20,722 nucleotides of DNA from Candidatus Izemoplasma sp. (GCA_021736285.1 JAIPGE010000004.1:1-20722), one strand, 5' to 3'; numbered from the stretch's first letter, positions 7,845-16,417 are shown. A program made the numbers and translations. The notes: a model not told the origin generated them from the sequence alone.

Positions 7845-9566
7845 ATGAAAAAGATTAAAGGTATCGCAGCCAGTGATGGCATCGCCATTGCAAATGTATT
7901 TATCCTTGAAGATGTTGATGTCACTGCTAAAAAAGAAACAGCGACAGATTTGAATGCTGAAAAAGAAAAATTAAAAGATGCACTGAAAGTTTCAGAACTA
8001 GAACTTGAAGCAATCAAAGATAAAACACTCAATGATTTAGATGAAGCACACGCAATGATATTCGATGCCCATATTCAAATTGTTAACGATCCCGAAATGG
8101 CAAGGCAAGTTGAAGAAAAAATCAATACTGAACATGTAACAGCAGCGTATGCGTATCAAGAAGTTGCGAACGGATTTGCGGAAACATTTAAAGCGATGGA
8201 TAATGAATATATGCAAGAGCGCGCTGCTGATGTCGTTGATGTCAGTAGACGAGTAATTGCCCATCTATTAAACATTAAATTAAATGATCCTACAACAATT
8301 GATGAAGAAGTTATTGTTGTAGCGAATGATTTAACACCAAGTGATACCGCACAACTGAATAAAGAATTTGTACGTGGGTTTATTACCAATATTGGTGGTC
8401 GGACATCACATAGTGCAATTATGGCGAGAAGTTTAGAAATTCCAGCCATCGTTGGAACGAAAAAAATAACTGAGTTGGTAACCGATGGCGATTGTGTTAT
8501 TTTAGATGGTCTTGATGGCGAAGTGATTATTAATCCTGATGAAAATACAATTAAAGCCTATCACGACAAAGGCGATGAATATGCTGAAAAAGTGGAAATT
8601 TGGCAACAATATATGGATAAATCAAGCACAACAACAGATGATCATTCTGTTGAAATCGCAGCCAACATCGGCTCACCAGATGACCTTGAAGCAGTCAAAA
8701 AAAATGGTGCAGAAGGGATTGGCTTATACCGTACGGAATTTCTTTATATGAACAGCGACGAGATGCCAACAGAAAATGCACAATTTGTCGCTTATAAAAA
8801 AGTATTAGACGCAATGAAAGATAAAAAAGTTATTATTCGTACCCTTGATATCGGGGGCGACAAACACCTTGATTATTTACCGTTAGATGAAGAACTTAAC
8901 CCATTTTTAGGACATCGAGCGCTACGCTTATGTTTGGCAGAAAAAGAAATGTTTAAAACACAACTTCGGGCGTTATTGCGTGCAAGCAAATATGGTAACC
9001 TCCACATTATGTTTCCCATGGTTGCAACCCTAAATGAATTGCGTGAGGCCAAAGCTGTCTTGGCAGAGGCTAAAAAAGAATGTATTGCCAACAATCAAGA
9101 AGTTGGCGAGCCCAAAGTGGGTATTATGGTTGAAATTCCATCAGTTGCTATTTTAGCCGATCAATTTGCCAAAGAAGTCGATTTCTTTAGTATCGGAACC
9201 AACGATTTAATTCAATATACCTTTGCGGCAGGACGGATGAACGAAAAAGTAAGTTATTTGTATCAACCGTATAACCCCTCATTATTGCGATTAATAAAAA
9301 TGGTAATTGATGCATCACATGACGCTGGTATATGGACAGGTATGTGTGGTGAAATGGCTGGGGATTCTATTGCCGCACCAATCTTATTAGGACTAGGTTT
9401 AGATGAGTTTTCAATGAGTGCATCTAGTGTATTACGGACAAGACATCTCTTTAGTCAGTTATCGTTTAAAGAGATGCAAAAAGAAGCGCAAAAAGTCTTA
9501 GATTTTAAAACGAACCAAGAAGTAAAAGAATATATAGAAAACAGAGTAAAGGAGAAAACACAATGA
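7845..9566 (+). CDS. ptsI: PTS enzyme I (phosphoenolpyruvate-protein phosphotransferase)
   Basis: Enzyme I takes phosphate from phosphoenolpyruvate and passes it to HPr, the first step of PTS sugar uptake. It has 573 residues, the normal length. The N-terminal phosphohistidine region reads GGRTSHSAIMAR, with active-site His189. The C-terminal PEP-binding TIM barrel shows GGDKHLDYL, the VEIPS motif, FSIGTNDLIQY and GMCGEMAGD, with catalytic Cys501. The start at 7845 follows GAAAGGG. The stop TGA overlaps the ptsH start in an ATGA arrangement, so the two are translationally coupled. The order ptsI then ptsH is the reverse of the common ptsH-ptsI order in Bacilli and enterics. It should serve the fructose permease encoded about 6 kb downstream and any other PTS permease in the cell. 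Confidence 0.97.
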   Translation: MKKIKGIAASDGIAIANVFILEDVDVTAKKETATDLNAEKEKLKDALKVSELELEAIKDKTLNDLDEAHAMIFDAHIQIVNDPEMARQVEEKINTEHVTAAYAYQEVANGFAETFKAMDNEYMQERAADVVDVSRRVIAHLLNIKLNDPTTIDEEVIVVANDLTPSDTAQLNKEFVRGFITNIGGRTSHSAIMARSLEIPAIVGTKKITELVTDGDCVILDGLDGEVIINPDENTIKAYHDKGDEYAEKVEIWQQYMDKSSTTTDDHSVEIAANIGSPDDLEAVKKNGAEGIGLYRTEFLYMNSDEMPTENAQFVAYKKVLDAMKDKKVIIRTLDIGGDKHLDYLPLDEELNPFLGHRALRLCLAEKEMFKTQLRALLRASKYGNLHIMFPMVATLNELREAKAVLAEAKKECIANNQEVGEPKVGIMVEIPSVAILADQFAKEVDFFSIGTNDLIQYTFAAGRMNEKVSYLYQPYNPSLLRLIKMVIDASHDAGIWTGMCGEMAGDSIAAPILLGLGLDEFSMSASSVLRTRHLFSQLSFKEMQKEAQKVLDFKTNQEVKEYIENRVKEKTQ

Positions 9567-9823
9567 GACGAGAATACAAGATTGTTGATGAAGCAGGGCT
9601 TCACGCAAGACCTGCAAGCTTGCTAGTTAAAGAAGCGACTAAATTTGAGAACGAGATTATGATTGAATTTCAAGACAAGAAAATGACATTAAAATCAATT
9701 ATGGCAGTAATGAGTTTAGGGGTACCTAGAAATTCAATGATTGCCATCCAAGTTGATGGCGACGATCAAGAAGAAGTCTTTAACGCACTAGAAAAAGTGT
9801 TGGTTGAACAAGCTTTAATCTAA
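9563..9823 (+). CDS. ptsH: phosphocarrier protein HPr
   Basis: HPr carries phosphate from enzyme I to the sugar-specific EIIA proteins. It has 86 residues. The active-site motif GLHARPA places the phosphorylated histidine at residue 14 (His15 in the usual numbering). The second motif, LKSIMAVMSLG, places the regulatory serine at residue 45 (Ser46 in the usual numbering). This serine is the target of HPr kinase in Gram-positive bacteria and links HPr to CcpA-mediated catabolite control. Its presence fits the cre-like site found in the fru leader. The gene overlaps ptsI by 4 bases and is followed by a short hairpin terminator. Confidence 0.97.
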   Translation: MRREYKIVDEAGLHARPASLLVKEATKFENEIMIEFQDKKMTLKSIMAVMSLGVPRNSMIAIQVDGDDQEEVFNALEKVLVEQALI

Positions 9824-9847
9824 CCAGTGTAATTGCTGGTTTTTTCT
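9822..9847 (+). terminator. terminator after ptsH
   Basis: AACCAG pairs with CTGGTT (9836-9841) across an 8-base loop and is followed by a T-rich run. The stem starts inside the ptsH stop codon. It is short, so it may be leaky. Confidence 0.7.
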
Positions 9848-9870
9848 TTGTATCTTTTTTTTCGTATTGC

Positions 9871-9899
9871 TTTATAAATAAGTTAAGATATACTATAAT
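9871..9899 (+). promoter_or_regulatory. upstream promoter candidate (P1) of lon
   Basis: TTTATA at 9871-9876, a 17-base spacer and TATAAT at 9894-9899. It lies about 105 bases before the lon start. Confidence 0.6.
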
Positions 9900-9937
9900 A
9901 GTTTAGGAAATCAAAGATGTGTTGAAATGTTTATTCA

Positions 9938-9966
9938 TTGAAAAATAGTTCATTTAAACGTATAAT
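9938..9966 (+). promoter_or_regulatory. proximal promoter candidate (P2) of lon
   Basis: TTGAAA at 9938-9943, a 17-base spacer and TATAAT at 9961-9966; a second TATAAT follows at once at 9967-9972. It lies 38 bases before the lon start. Two spaced promoters suggest more than one control, as expected for a stress protease, but no CIRCE or clear CtsR site was seen. Confidence 0.65.
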
Positions 9967-10004
9967 TATAATGTAAGAAGAAGTACACAAAAAGAGGTGA
10001 GATT

Positions 10005-12329
10005 ATGTACGAAAGAAATGTTTACACCGAAGGCCAATTGCCAAGTATCGCGATTCGGGGCGTTGCACCGTTTCCACATACTGATCTACGTATTGAAGTC
10101 GGACGCGTGATATCCAAAAACGCATTAACAGAAGCCGAAAACAATTATGATGGGTATGTTCTTTTACTTGTGCAAGAAGATCCCACTCATGACACACCAA
10201 CCAAAGATAATGTCTTGGAATATGGTGTTGTTGCGAAAATCGGAATAAAAATCAAATTACCAAATAAAAATTATAAAGTTAAATTTGACCCTGTTATTCG
10301 TGCGCAAATTGAAGAAATTAACCAAGTAAAACCATATTTTTTAAGCACGTTTAAAACATTACCAACAAAGCAAGAGGACATTGATCACGAACTTGCGTTA
10401 GTTAGAATGTTAACCAAACAAATTCTAGACAACAGCAAACAAGTACTCAATAATCCGAAACAGGTCATTGAAGCAATTCAAAAAGGTGTTTCTAGTGACA
10501 AACTATGTGATTTAATTGCGAGTAATTTGAAAGTCAGTGAAAACCAAAAATTCAAGTATTTAAAAACCGACTCATTAAACAAACGGTTAACGTATTTGCT
10601 TGAAGATGTTGAAAAAGAAAAATATATGACGGATATTGAAAATCAAATTAATATGACCGTCAAGAAAAACATCGATGAAAATCAAAAAGAGTATTATCTA
10701 CGGGAAAAAATGAAGGCTATCCAAGAAGAACTTGGCGATAAGGTAAAAAAAGAAAGCGATATTGAAGAATTAAAAGAACGTATTTTGGCTAAAAAAATGC
10801 CAAAACATATTGAAGAGAAAGCATTATATGAATTACAACGATATCAATCGATTCCGACATCAAGTGGTGAATCAGGTGTCATTCGAACATACATTGATTT
10901 TCTATTAGATTTACCATGGCATGAAGAAAGCATTGATGAGACCGATATTCATAAAGCAGAAACGGCACTAGACAAAACCCACTTTGGCCTAGAAAAAGTC
11001 AAAGAAAGGATAATTGAATATTTGGCTGTTAAAATTTTAACTGGGAAGAATCCCCAAACAATTTTATGTTTGGTTGGACCACCGGGTGTTGGAAAAACAT
11101 CACTTGCCCAAAGCATTGCTAAAGCATTAGGCCGGAAATTTGTCAAACAATCGCTTGGTGGTGTCAAAGATGAATCTGAAATTAGAGGACATCGCAGAAC
11201 CTATTTGGGTGCATTACCAGGACGTATTTTACAAGGCATGAAAAAAGCCAAAGTAATCAATCCATTGTTTCTATTAGATGAGGTTGATAAACTAGGTTAT
11301 GATTATAAAGGTGATCCAAGTGCGGCGCTACTTGAGGTACTTGATCCAGAACAAAATGCCAACTTTAGTGACCATTATCTTGAAGATGAATATGACTTGA
11401 GCGATGTGCTTTTCATCGCAACAGCGAATTACTTAGGGAATATCCCTGCACCATTACGCGATCGGATGGAAATCATTGAACTCTCAAGTTATACTGAATT
11501 GGAAAAATCAAAAATAGCCAAACTTCACTTAATTAGTAAACAATTGGATACCCATGGTTTAGACAGAAAGAAATTCAACATCACCGATGAAGCAATTATG
11601 GAAATCATTCAAAGTTATACACGTGAAGCTGGTGTTAGACAATTAGATCGTTTGTTTGGGTCACTTGTCAGAAAAGCGATTAAAATTATTTTAGGTGATA
11701 AAAAAGACAAAGTTGATATTGACAAAGATGACTTGGTTAATTATTTAGGAAAACCTAAATTCAAAAATTCAAAAGCTGAAAAAGATGATCAAATCGGCGT
11801 TGTAACAGGATTAGCTTATACCCAATTTGGTGGCGATACGTTACCAGTTGAAGTCACTTATTATAAAGGTAAAGGCAACTTAGTTTTAACTGGTAAACTT
11901 GGTGATGTAATGAAGGAAAGTGCACAAGCAGCACTCAGTCATGTGAAATCTAATGCTGAGAAACTTGGTATTGATATGGATATATTTAAAGAAAATGATA
12001 TTCATATTCATGTCCCTGAAGGCGCAGTGCCAAAAGACGGACCAAGTGCTGGTGTGACAATCACAACAGCAATTATTAGTGTCTTAACTAACAGAAAAGT
12101 GGATCACTTCATCGGTATGACAGGTGAAATTACGTTACGCGGACGGGTATTACCAATTGGTGGCTTAAAAGAAAAATCAATTGCGGCTCACCGCAGTGGC
12201 TTAAAAACAATTATGATTCCAGCTGAAAATATCAAGGATTTAGAAGATATTCCAAAAGATGTTCAAGACGGTCTTGAAATTGTGACTGTCGATACCATCG
12301 ATGAAATCATCACAAGAGTACTCAAATAA
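10005..12329 (+). CDS. lon: ATP-dependent protease Lon (LonA type)
   Basis: Lon is a soluble hexameric AAA+ protease that degrades misfolded and regulatory proteins. It has 774 residues, full length. The N-terminal substrate-binding domain begins with the recognisable RGVAPFPH and covers about 1-200. A charged helical linker follows to about 300. The AAA+ module has Walker A GPPGVGKTS at 358-366 (Lys364), the Walker B region LFLLDEVDK, and the SLGGVKDESEIRGHRRTY stretch. The serine-lysine protease domain (about 600-774) has DGPSAG with Ser681 and GGLKEK with Lys724. Their 43-residue spacing equals that of the Ser679/Lys722 dyad of E. coli Lon. The start at 10005 follows GAGGTGA. Two candidate promoters precede the gene and a strong terminator follows, so it appears monocistronic. 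Confidence 0.97.
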   Translation: MYERNVYTEGQLPSIAIRGVAPFPHTDLRIEVGRVISKNALTEAENNYDGYVLLLVQEDPTHDTPTKDNVLEYGVVAKIGIKIKLPNKNYKVKFDPVIRAQIEEINQVKPYFLSTFKTLPTKQEDIDHELALVRMLTKQILDNSKQVLNNPKQVIEAIQKGVSSDKLCDLIASNLKVSENQKFKYLKTDSLNKRLTYLLEDVEKEKYMTDIENQINMTVKKNIDENQKEYYLREKMKAIQEELGDKVKKESDIEELKERILAKKMPKHIEEKALYELQRYQSIPTSSGESGVIRTYIDFLLDLPWHEESIDETDIHKAETALDKTHFGLEKVKERIIEYLAVKILTGKNPQTILCLVGPPGVGKTSLAQSIAKALGRKFVKQSLGGVKDESEIRGHRRTYLGALPGRILQGMKKAKVINPLFLLDEVDKLGYDYKGDPSAALLEVLDPEQNANFSDHYLEDEYDLSDVLFIATANYLGNIPAPLRDRMEIIELSSYTELEKSKIAKLHLISKQLDTHGLDRKKFNITDEAIMEIIQSYTREAGVRQLDRLFGSLVRKAIKIILGDKKDKVDIDKDDLVNYLGKPKFKNSKAEKDDQIGVVTGLAYTQFGGDTLPVEVTYYKGKGNLVLTGKLGDVMKESAQAALSHVKSNAEKLGIDMDIFKENDIHIHVPEGAVPKDGPSAGVTITTAIISVLTNRKVDHFIGMTGEITLRGRVLPIGGLKEKSIAAHRSGLKTIMIPAENIKDLEDIPKDVQDGLEIVTVDTIDEIITRVLK

Positions 12330-12332
12330 TTT

Positions 12333-12361
12333 AAACACCCAATGATTTTGGGTGTTTTTTT
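12333..12361 (+). terminator. terminator after lon
   Basis: AAACACCCAA (12333-12342) pairs perfectly with TTGGGTGTTT (12348-12357) across a 5-base loop, and the stem runs into a T-tract. Confidence 0.92.
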
Positions 12362-12379
12362 GTGACAATTCGTCATCGA

Positions 12380-12415
12380 TTGACTATTTAGAAACTGTAT
12401 GTTATATGGTATGAT
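12380..12415 (+). promoter_or_regulatory. possible promoter of pepF
   Basis: A TTGACT lies at 12380-12385 and an extended -10 (TGGTATGAT) at 12407-12415. Their spacing is too long for one classical promoter, so the extended -10 probably works with a weak -35. The leader to the TTG start is short. Confidence 0.4.
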
Positions 12416-12440
12416 TAAGGTATATAAAGGAGGAATTCAA

Positions 12441-14198
12441 TTGAAAACATGGAATTTAGATGCCTTATATTCATCATTTGATTCAGAGGCATTCCAACAA
12501 GACTTAAAAACAATCGAACTTGAAATTAAAACAATGAACGATTTTGCAAAAAGCGGGTTTGATTCAACCGACGATGCGTTACAAAAATTAGTGACGTACT
12601 TAAACCAAACAGAAAGTTTACAGACATACTTTCGCAAAGCGTTTGCCTTCTGTTCGCTCTCAATTAGTGTTGATGCCGGAAATAAAAAGGCGCGTAAATA
12701 CATGAACAAATTACAGGAGTTATCAAGTAACACCACGTATGCAACAACTCGTTTTACACAATGGTTACCACAAGTTGAGAATTTAGATGAAATTATCCAA
12801 AGCACCGATGCCCTTAACGATACGACATATTTCTTAACGCGAACACTAGAACGGGCCAAGCATGTGCTAAGTGACAAAGAAGAGGCCGTCATTGCTAAAA
12901 TGAAGAATACAGGTTCTAGTGCTTGGAGTCAACTGCAAGGAGAACTTACTTCAACATTAAAGGTAGATTATGATGGCAAACAAATCACTTTAAGTGAAAT
13001 CAGAAACTTATCAAGTGATAAAGATCAATCTGTTCGTAAAAAAGCGTATGAAGCAGAACAAAAAGCCTATCCAAAAATTGAACGGGCAGTTGCTTATGCG
13101 ATGAACGGTGTCAAAGGTGAAGTAAATACACTATCTAAATTACGCGGTTATGACAGTCCATTAGCACAAGCTGTTGAACAATCACGGATGAAACAATCGA
13201 CATTAGATGCCTTACTTGCTGCAATGAAAGAATATCTCCCGGTTTTCCGAAAATATTTAAAACGAAAAGGCTCATTGCTCGGACATAACGATCAAATACC
13301 ATATTATGATTTGTTCGCTCCATTGGGAAAAAGTTCACAGACATTTTCTGAAGAAGAAGCAATGACTTATATCTTTAAAAACTTTAAAACATTCAGTGAT
13401 GACTTAGAAGGTCTTGCCCGTCGGGCTTGGGATGAATCATGGATTGATTTCACACCAAGAGATGGCAAACGTGGTGGCGCATTTTGTTCAAATCTCCATC
13501 CTATAAAACAATCACGGATTCTAACCAACTTCACAGGAAGTTTTAGTAATGTAATTACGTTAGCACACGAACTTGGTCATGCCTATCATGGCGATCAAAT
13601 CTTCAAAGAACGCCCAATTAATTCAAGTTATACGATGCCAGTCGCTGAAACCGCATCAACATTTTGCGAAACGATTGTCAAAAATGCAGCCCTAGAAGAT
13701 GCAAAAAAAGAGGAAAAGATATTTATCTTAGAACAATCTATCATGGGATCAACACAAGTTATTGTTGATATTTATTCACGTTTCTTATTTGAATCAAATG
13801 TTTTTGAAACACGAAAAGATACCCCATTGAATCCAGATATGTTAAAAGAGATGATGCTTAATGCCCAAAAAGAAGCTTACGGTGATGCACTTGATGAAGA
13901 ATATATGCACGCCTATGCATGGCTTAACAAACCACATTATTACATCGGTGGGCTATCTTTTTATAACTTCCCATATGCATTTGGACTATTGTTTGCTAAA
14001 GGAATTTATGCAGCGTATAAAAAAGAAGGTAGTGACTTTGTTGGTAAAATCAACTTACTTCTGCAAAAAACAGGACAAATGTCTGTTGAAGACGTCGCAG
14101 CTCTCGTTGGACTAGATGTTGCGGATAAAGATTTTTGGAAAACTAGTTTAGATGTCATTAAAGATGAAATTGAATTATTTTTAAAACTTACAAAATAA
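12441..14198 (+). CDS. pepF: oligoendopeptidase F (M3B zinc metallopeptidase)
   Basis: This zinc peptidase probably degrades short peptides in the cytoplasm. It has 585 residues, near the family's usual 600. The HEXXH zinc motif is AHELGHAYHG, with His376, Glu377 and His380. The third ligand is probably Glu403 in PVAETAST. The helical N-terminal region (about 1-200) is typical of PepF. The start chosen is a TTG at 12441, giving MKTWNLDALY, because AAAGGAGG ends 7 bases ahead of it. The frame is open back to 12399, but that would begin upstream of the ribosome site. It follows lon, so the two peptidases could act in sequence on protein fragments; that link is inference. The terminator stem begins within the stop region. 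Confidence 0.94.
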   Translation: MKTWNLDALYSSFDSEAFQQDLKTIELEIKTMNDFAKSGFDSTDDALQKLVTYLNQTESLQTYFRKAFAFCSLSISVDAGNKKARKYMNKLQELSSNTTYATTRFTQWLPQVENLDEIIQSTDALNDTTYFLTRTLERAKHVLSDKEEAVIAKMKNTGSSAWSQLQGELTSTLKVDYDGKQITLSEIRNLSSDKDQSVRKKAYEAEQKAYPKIERAVAYAMNGVKGEVNTLSKLRGYDSPLAQAVEQSRMKQSTLDALLAAMKEYLPVFRKYLKRKGSLLGHNDQIPYYDLFAPLGKSSQTFSEEEAMTYIFKNFKTFSDDLEGLARRAWDESWIDFTPRDGKRGGAFCSNLHPIKQSRILTNFTGSFSNVITLAHELGHAYHGDQIFKERPINSSYTMPVAETASTFCETIVKNAALEDAKKEEKIFILEQSIMGSTQVIVDIYSRFLFESNVFETRKDTPLNPDMLKEMMLNAQKEAYGDALDEEYMHAYAWLNKPHYYIGGLSFYNFPYAFGLLFAKGIYAAYKKEGSDFVGKINLLLQKTGQMSVEDVAALVGLDVADKDFWKTSLDVIKDEIELFLKLTK

Positions 14199-14219
14199 GG
14201 CCTCGGCCTTATTTTTTTT
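14192..14219 (+). terminator. terminator overlapping the end of pepF
   Basis: AAAATAAGGCC (14192-14202) pairs perfectly with GGCCTTATTTT (14205-14215) across a very small loop and is followed by more Ts. The 5' arm includes the last sense codon and the TAA stop of pepF. Confidence 0.9.
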
Positions 14220-14249
14220 GGCTTTTCACACAAAAACATGAAAAAAAAT

Positions 14250-14288
14250 GGAAAAGTAACGAAAAAGTTTGACAAACTTTGGAAAAGT
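14250..14288 (+). promoter_or_regulatory. candidate FruR operator region
   Basis: A perfect inverted repeat AAAGTTT-gac-AAACTTT (14264-14280) covers the -35 box of the fru promoter. It is flanked by two copies of GGAAAAGT (14250-14257 and 14281-14288), 31 bases apart. This symmetry over the promoter is what a repressor such as the adjacent FruR would need. The assignment to FruR is inference. Confidence 0.55.
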
Positions 14289-14296
14289 GATACAAT
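14269..14296 (+). promoter_or_regulatory. promoter of the fru operon
   Basis: A consensus TTGACA at 14269-14274, a 16-base spacer and TACAAT at 14291-14296, with TG one base ahead of the -10. It is the only promoter seen for the five genes fruR to EIIC. Confidence 0.82.
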
Positions 14297-14306
14297 TAAA
14301 TTAGAT

Positions 14307-14320
14307 ATGAAAGCGTTTCA
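14307..14320 (+). promoter_or_regulatory. cre-like catabolite control site in the fru leader
   Basis: ATGAAAGCGTTTCA matches the first 12 positions of the Bacillus cre consensus WTGAAARCGYTTWNN. Its right arm is one base shorter than in the fully symmetric form. It lies between the -10 and the ribosome site of fruR, a usual place for CcpA repression. HPr in this window carries the needed regulatory serine. Confidence 0.5.
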
Positions 14321-14331
14321 GGAGTGATTAT

Positions 14332-15021
14332 ATGCAAAAAAGTAAACGAATAAAAGCTATTAAAAATTATCTTCAACAACATAAAGACGTTCAAATTAGT
14401 GAATTGTCAGATATTATTGAAGCGAGTGAATCAACGATTAGACGAGATATAAAAGAGTTGGCTAAAGAAGGATTTTTGGTTGAACTTTACGGAAGTATTG
14501 TTTTAAATCAACAAAACGATCCTGATATTTTATTAAACCGACGACTTGGCGAACAGGTAGCTGAGAAGTCAGTTATTGGTGAAAAAGCAGCCAAAAAAAT
14601 TAAAAATAATGATTTTATATATATTGATGCTGGATCAACTACCTATTATATGTTGCGGTTTATTCAAGCACAAAATATCACGATTGTTACCAACGGATTA
14701 AATATCGCCATTGAAGCATCACGATTAAATTTCAGTGTTTATATGGTTGGTGGCGAAGTTAAATATATTACAACAGCTATAGTTGGTGAACAAGCAATAC
14801 AATCTATTCAAAAATATCATTTTGATAAGTGTTTTATGGGTGTTAATGGTTATAATGATGAGAGCTATACAACACCAGAAATTCGAGAAGGTAGTCTCAA
14901 ACACGAAGTGATAAAACATAGTAATGTGACATATGTTCTAGCAGATACTTCAAAATATAATAAACAAACAAATTACGTATTTGCATCACGTGATGAAGGA
15001 CATCTTATTAATGAAGGTTAG
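14332..15021 (+). CDS. fruR: DeoR-family transcriptional regulator, fructose operon repressor
   Basis: This is the likely repressor of the fru operon, probably responding to fructose-1-phosphate, as FruR proteins of Gram-positive bacteria do. It has 229 residues, somewhat short for a family usually near 250; the C-terminal end after ADTSKYN is abbreviated. The N-terminal helix-turn-helix covers about 22-43 (ISELSDII, then STIRRDIKEL). The sugar-phosphate-binding domain has the DAGSTT motif at 99-104. The start follows AGGAG with normal spacing. It is the first gene of the operon, with an 11-base gap to fruK, and a symmetric element sits on its own promoter, consistent with autoregulation. Confidence 0.9.
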   Translation: MQKSKRIKAIKNYLQQHKDVQISELSDIIEASESTIRRDIKELAKEGFLVELYGSIVLNQQNDPDILLNRRLGEQVAEKSVIGEKAAKKIKNNDFIYIDAGSTTYYMLRFIQAQNITIVTNGLNIAIEASRLNFSVYMVGGEVKYITTAIVGEQAIQSIQKYHFDKCFMGVNGYNDESYTTPEIREGSLKHEVIKHSNVTYVLADTSKYNKQTNYVFASRDEGHLINEG

Positions 15022-15032
15022 GAGTGTTATTA

Positions 15033-15953
15033 ATGATTTATACGTGCACACTAAACCCAGCAATTGATTATCGAATTGAATGTGATACATTTAATCTCGG
15101 CACATTAAATAGATCATCATTCAGCAAATTTACTGTTGGGGGTAAGGGCATCAATGTATCAATGGTGTTAAAAGAACTTGATACGAAAAGTATTGCGATT
15201 GGGTACACCGGGGGATTTACAGGTACTTACATCAAAAAACATTTAATAGATGAATTAAACATTGAAAATCATTTTATCGATATTCCTTCACCAACACGGA
15301 TCAACGTTAAATTACTTGTTGATGATGAAGAAACTGAAATCAATCAAAGTGGTCCCATTATCGGTGCTGAAGAACTCAAACTTTTAACCGATTTTATTGA
15401 TACATTAAACACCGATGATATATTAGTCTGTGGGGGATCGCAAGGCCGTTCGAAGCAAAATAGTTACTTAGAGATTGCCAAACAATGTCATCATAAAAAC
15501 ATTGATTTTATTATTGATTCATCAGGACAATCATTGTTAGATATTCTACCATATCAACCACTCCTTGTGAAACCAAACATTCATGAACTTGAAGAATATT
15601 TTGATGTAATTTTAAATAATGAAGAAGAAATTATTAAGTATGGCAAGAAATTAATTGATTTAGGCGCCAAGAATGTTATTGTATCACGTGGCGAAAAGGG
15701 CTCACTATATTTCAATGATCAATATATTTATCAAGCAGATTTAATTATTGGAGATGTAAAAAACACTGTTGGTGCAGGTGATAGTATGGTGGCTGGTTTT
15801 GTTAGTGCATATACGGAAAGTCATAATGATAAACAAGCCTATCAATTAGCTGTTGCTTGTGCAACAGCAACTGCTTTTAGCTATAGTTTAGCGAAGATAG
15901 AAGATATAGATAAGTATTTAAACCAAGTTGTGGTTAATGAGGTGAAAAGATGA
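15033..15953 (+). CDS. fruK: 1-phosphofructokinase
   Basis: FruK converts fructose-1-phosphate, the product of the fructose PTS, to fructose-1,6-bisphosphate with ATP. It has 306 residues and belongs to the PfkB family. The first signature has GGKGINVS at 36-43, and the second is NTVGAGDSMVAGF with catalytic Asp250. The N-terminus TCTLNPAIDY is typical of FruK and LacC-type kinases. The start is the ATG at 15033, eight bases after AGGAG; the open frame from 15024 adds only three codons without a ribosome site. The stop overlaps the EIIA start by 4 bases. The neighbours (fruR and fructose-type EIIA, EIIB and EIIC) favour FruK over tagatose-6-phosphate kinase. Confidence 0.94.
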   Translation: MIYTCTLNPAIDYRIECDTFNLGTLNRSSFSKFTVGGKGINVSMVLKELDTKSIAIGYTGGFTGTYIKKHLIDELNIENHFIDIPSPTRINVKLLVDDEETEINQSGPIIGAEELKLLTDFIDTLNTDDILVCGGSQGRSKQNSYLEIAKQCHHKNIDFIIDSSGQSLLDILPYQPLLVKPNIHELEEYFDVILNNEEEIIKYGKKLIDLGAKNVIVSRGEKGSLYFNDQYIYQADLIIGDVKNTVGAGDSMVAGFVSAYTESHNDKQAYQLAVACATATAFSYSLAKIEDIDKYLNQVVVNEVKR

Positions 15954-16417
15954 AAATTGTAGATTTAATTACCAAAGACATCATTACACTTGAGTTATCA
16001 TCTTCAACAAAACAAGATGTAATTCAAGAATTGGCAGAATTGTTAAAAAGCGATGACAGAATCAGTGATTTAGATAAGTTTGTTGAAGAAGTCAACAAAC
16101 GTGAAGCCTTAGGAAGTACTGGTGTTGGCTATGGTGTCGCCATCCCCCATGCTAAAACCAAATACGTTAAACGGCCTAGTCTAGTATTTGGTCGGACAAA
16201 TGAAGGATTTGATTATGATAGCTTAGATGGCAAAGAGACTGATCTTTTCTTCATGATTGCTGCCCCAGAAGGGGGAGAAAATCTTCATTTAAGAACACTC
16301 GCAAAATTATCACGCGGGTTAATGGATGAAACATTTAGAGAAGAATTACGTAACGCGAAAACAAAAGAAGCATTAATTCATACATTAAGTCAAATTGATA
16401 AGGAGGAAGAAAAATGA
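15950..16417 (+). CDS. PTS fructose-type EIIA component
   Basis: This cytoplasmic phosphocarrier takes phosphate from HPr and passes it to EIIB. It has 155 residues, a single fructose/mannitol-type EIIA domain. The active-site motif is YGVAIPHAKT with the phosphorylated His67. The gene overlaps fruK upstream and EIIB downstream by 4 bases each, so translation is coupled along fruK-EIIA-EIIB. In Bacillus the equivalent domains are fused in one FruA protein; here they are separate. The sugar is probably fructose from context, although fructose-family EIIA domains serve related sugars too. Confidence 0.94.
   Translation: MKIVDLITKDIITLELSSSTKQDVIQELAELLKSDDRISDLDKFVEEVNKREALGSTGVGYGVAIPHAKTKYVKRPSLVFGRTNEGFDYDSLDGKETDLFFMIAAPEGGENLHLRTLAKLSRGLMDETFREELRNAKTKEALIHTLSQIDKEEEK

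Noticed and set aside
9900..9960. CtsR or CIRCE operator upstream of lon.
   Set aside because: TCAAA and TTGAAA repeats are present but not with the heptad sequence and spacing of a CtsR box, and no CIRCE inverted repeat is found.
12399..12440. Upstream ATG start for pepF.
   Set aside because: It lies ahead of the strong AAAGGAGG site, which points to the TTG at 12441, and the family sequence begins there.
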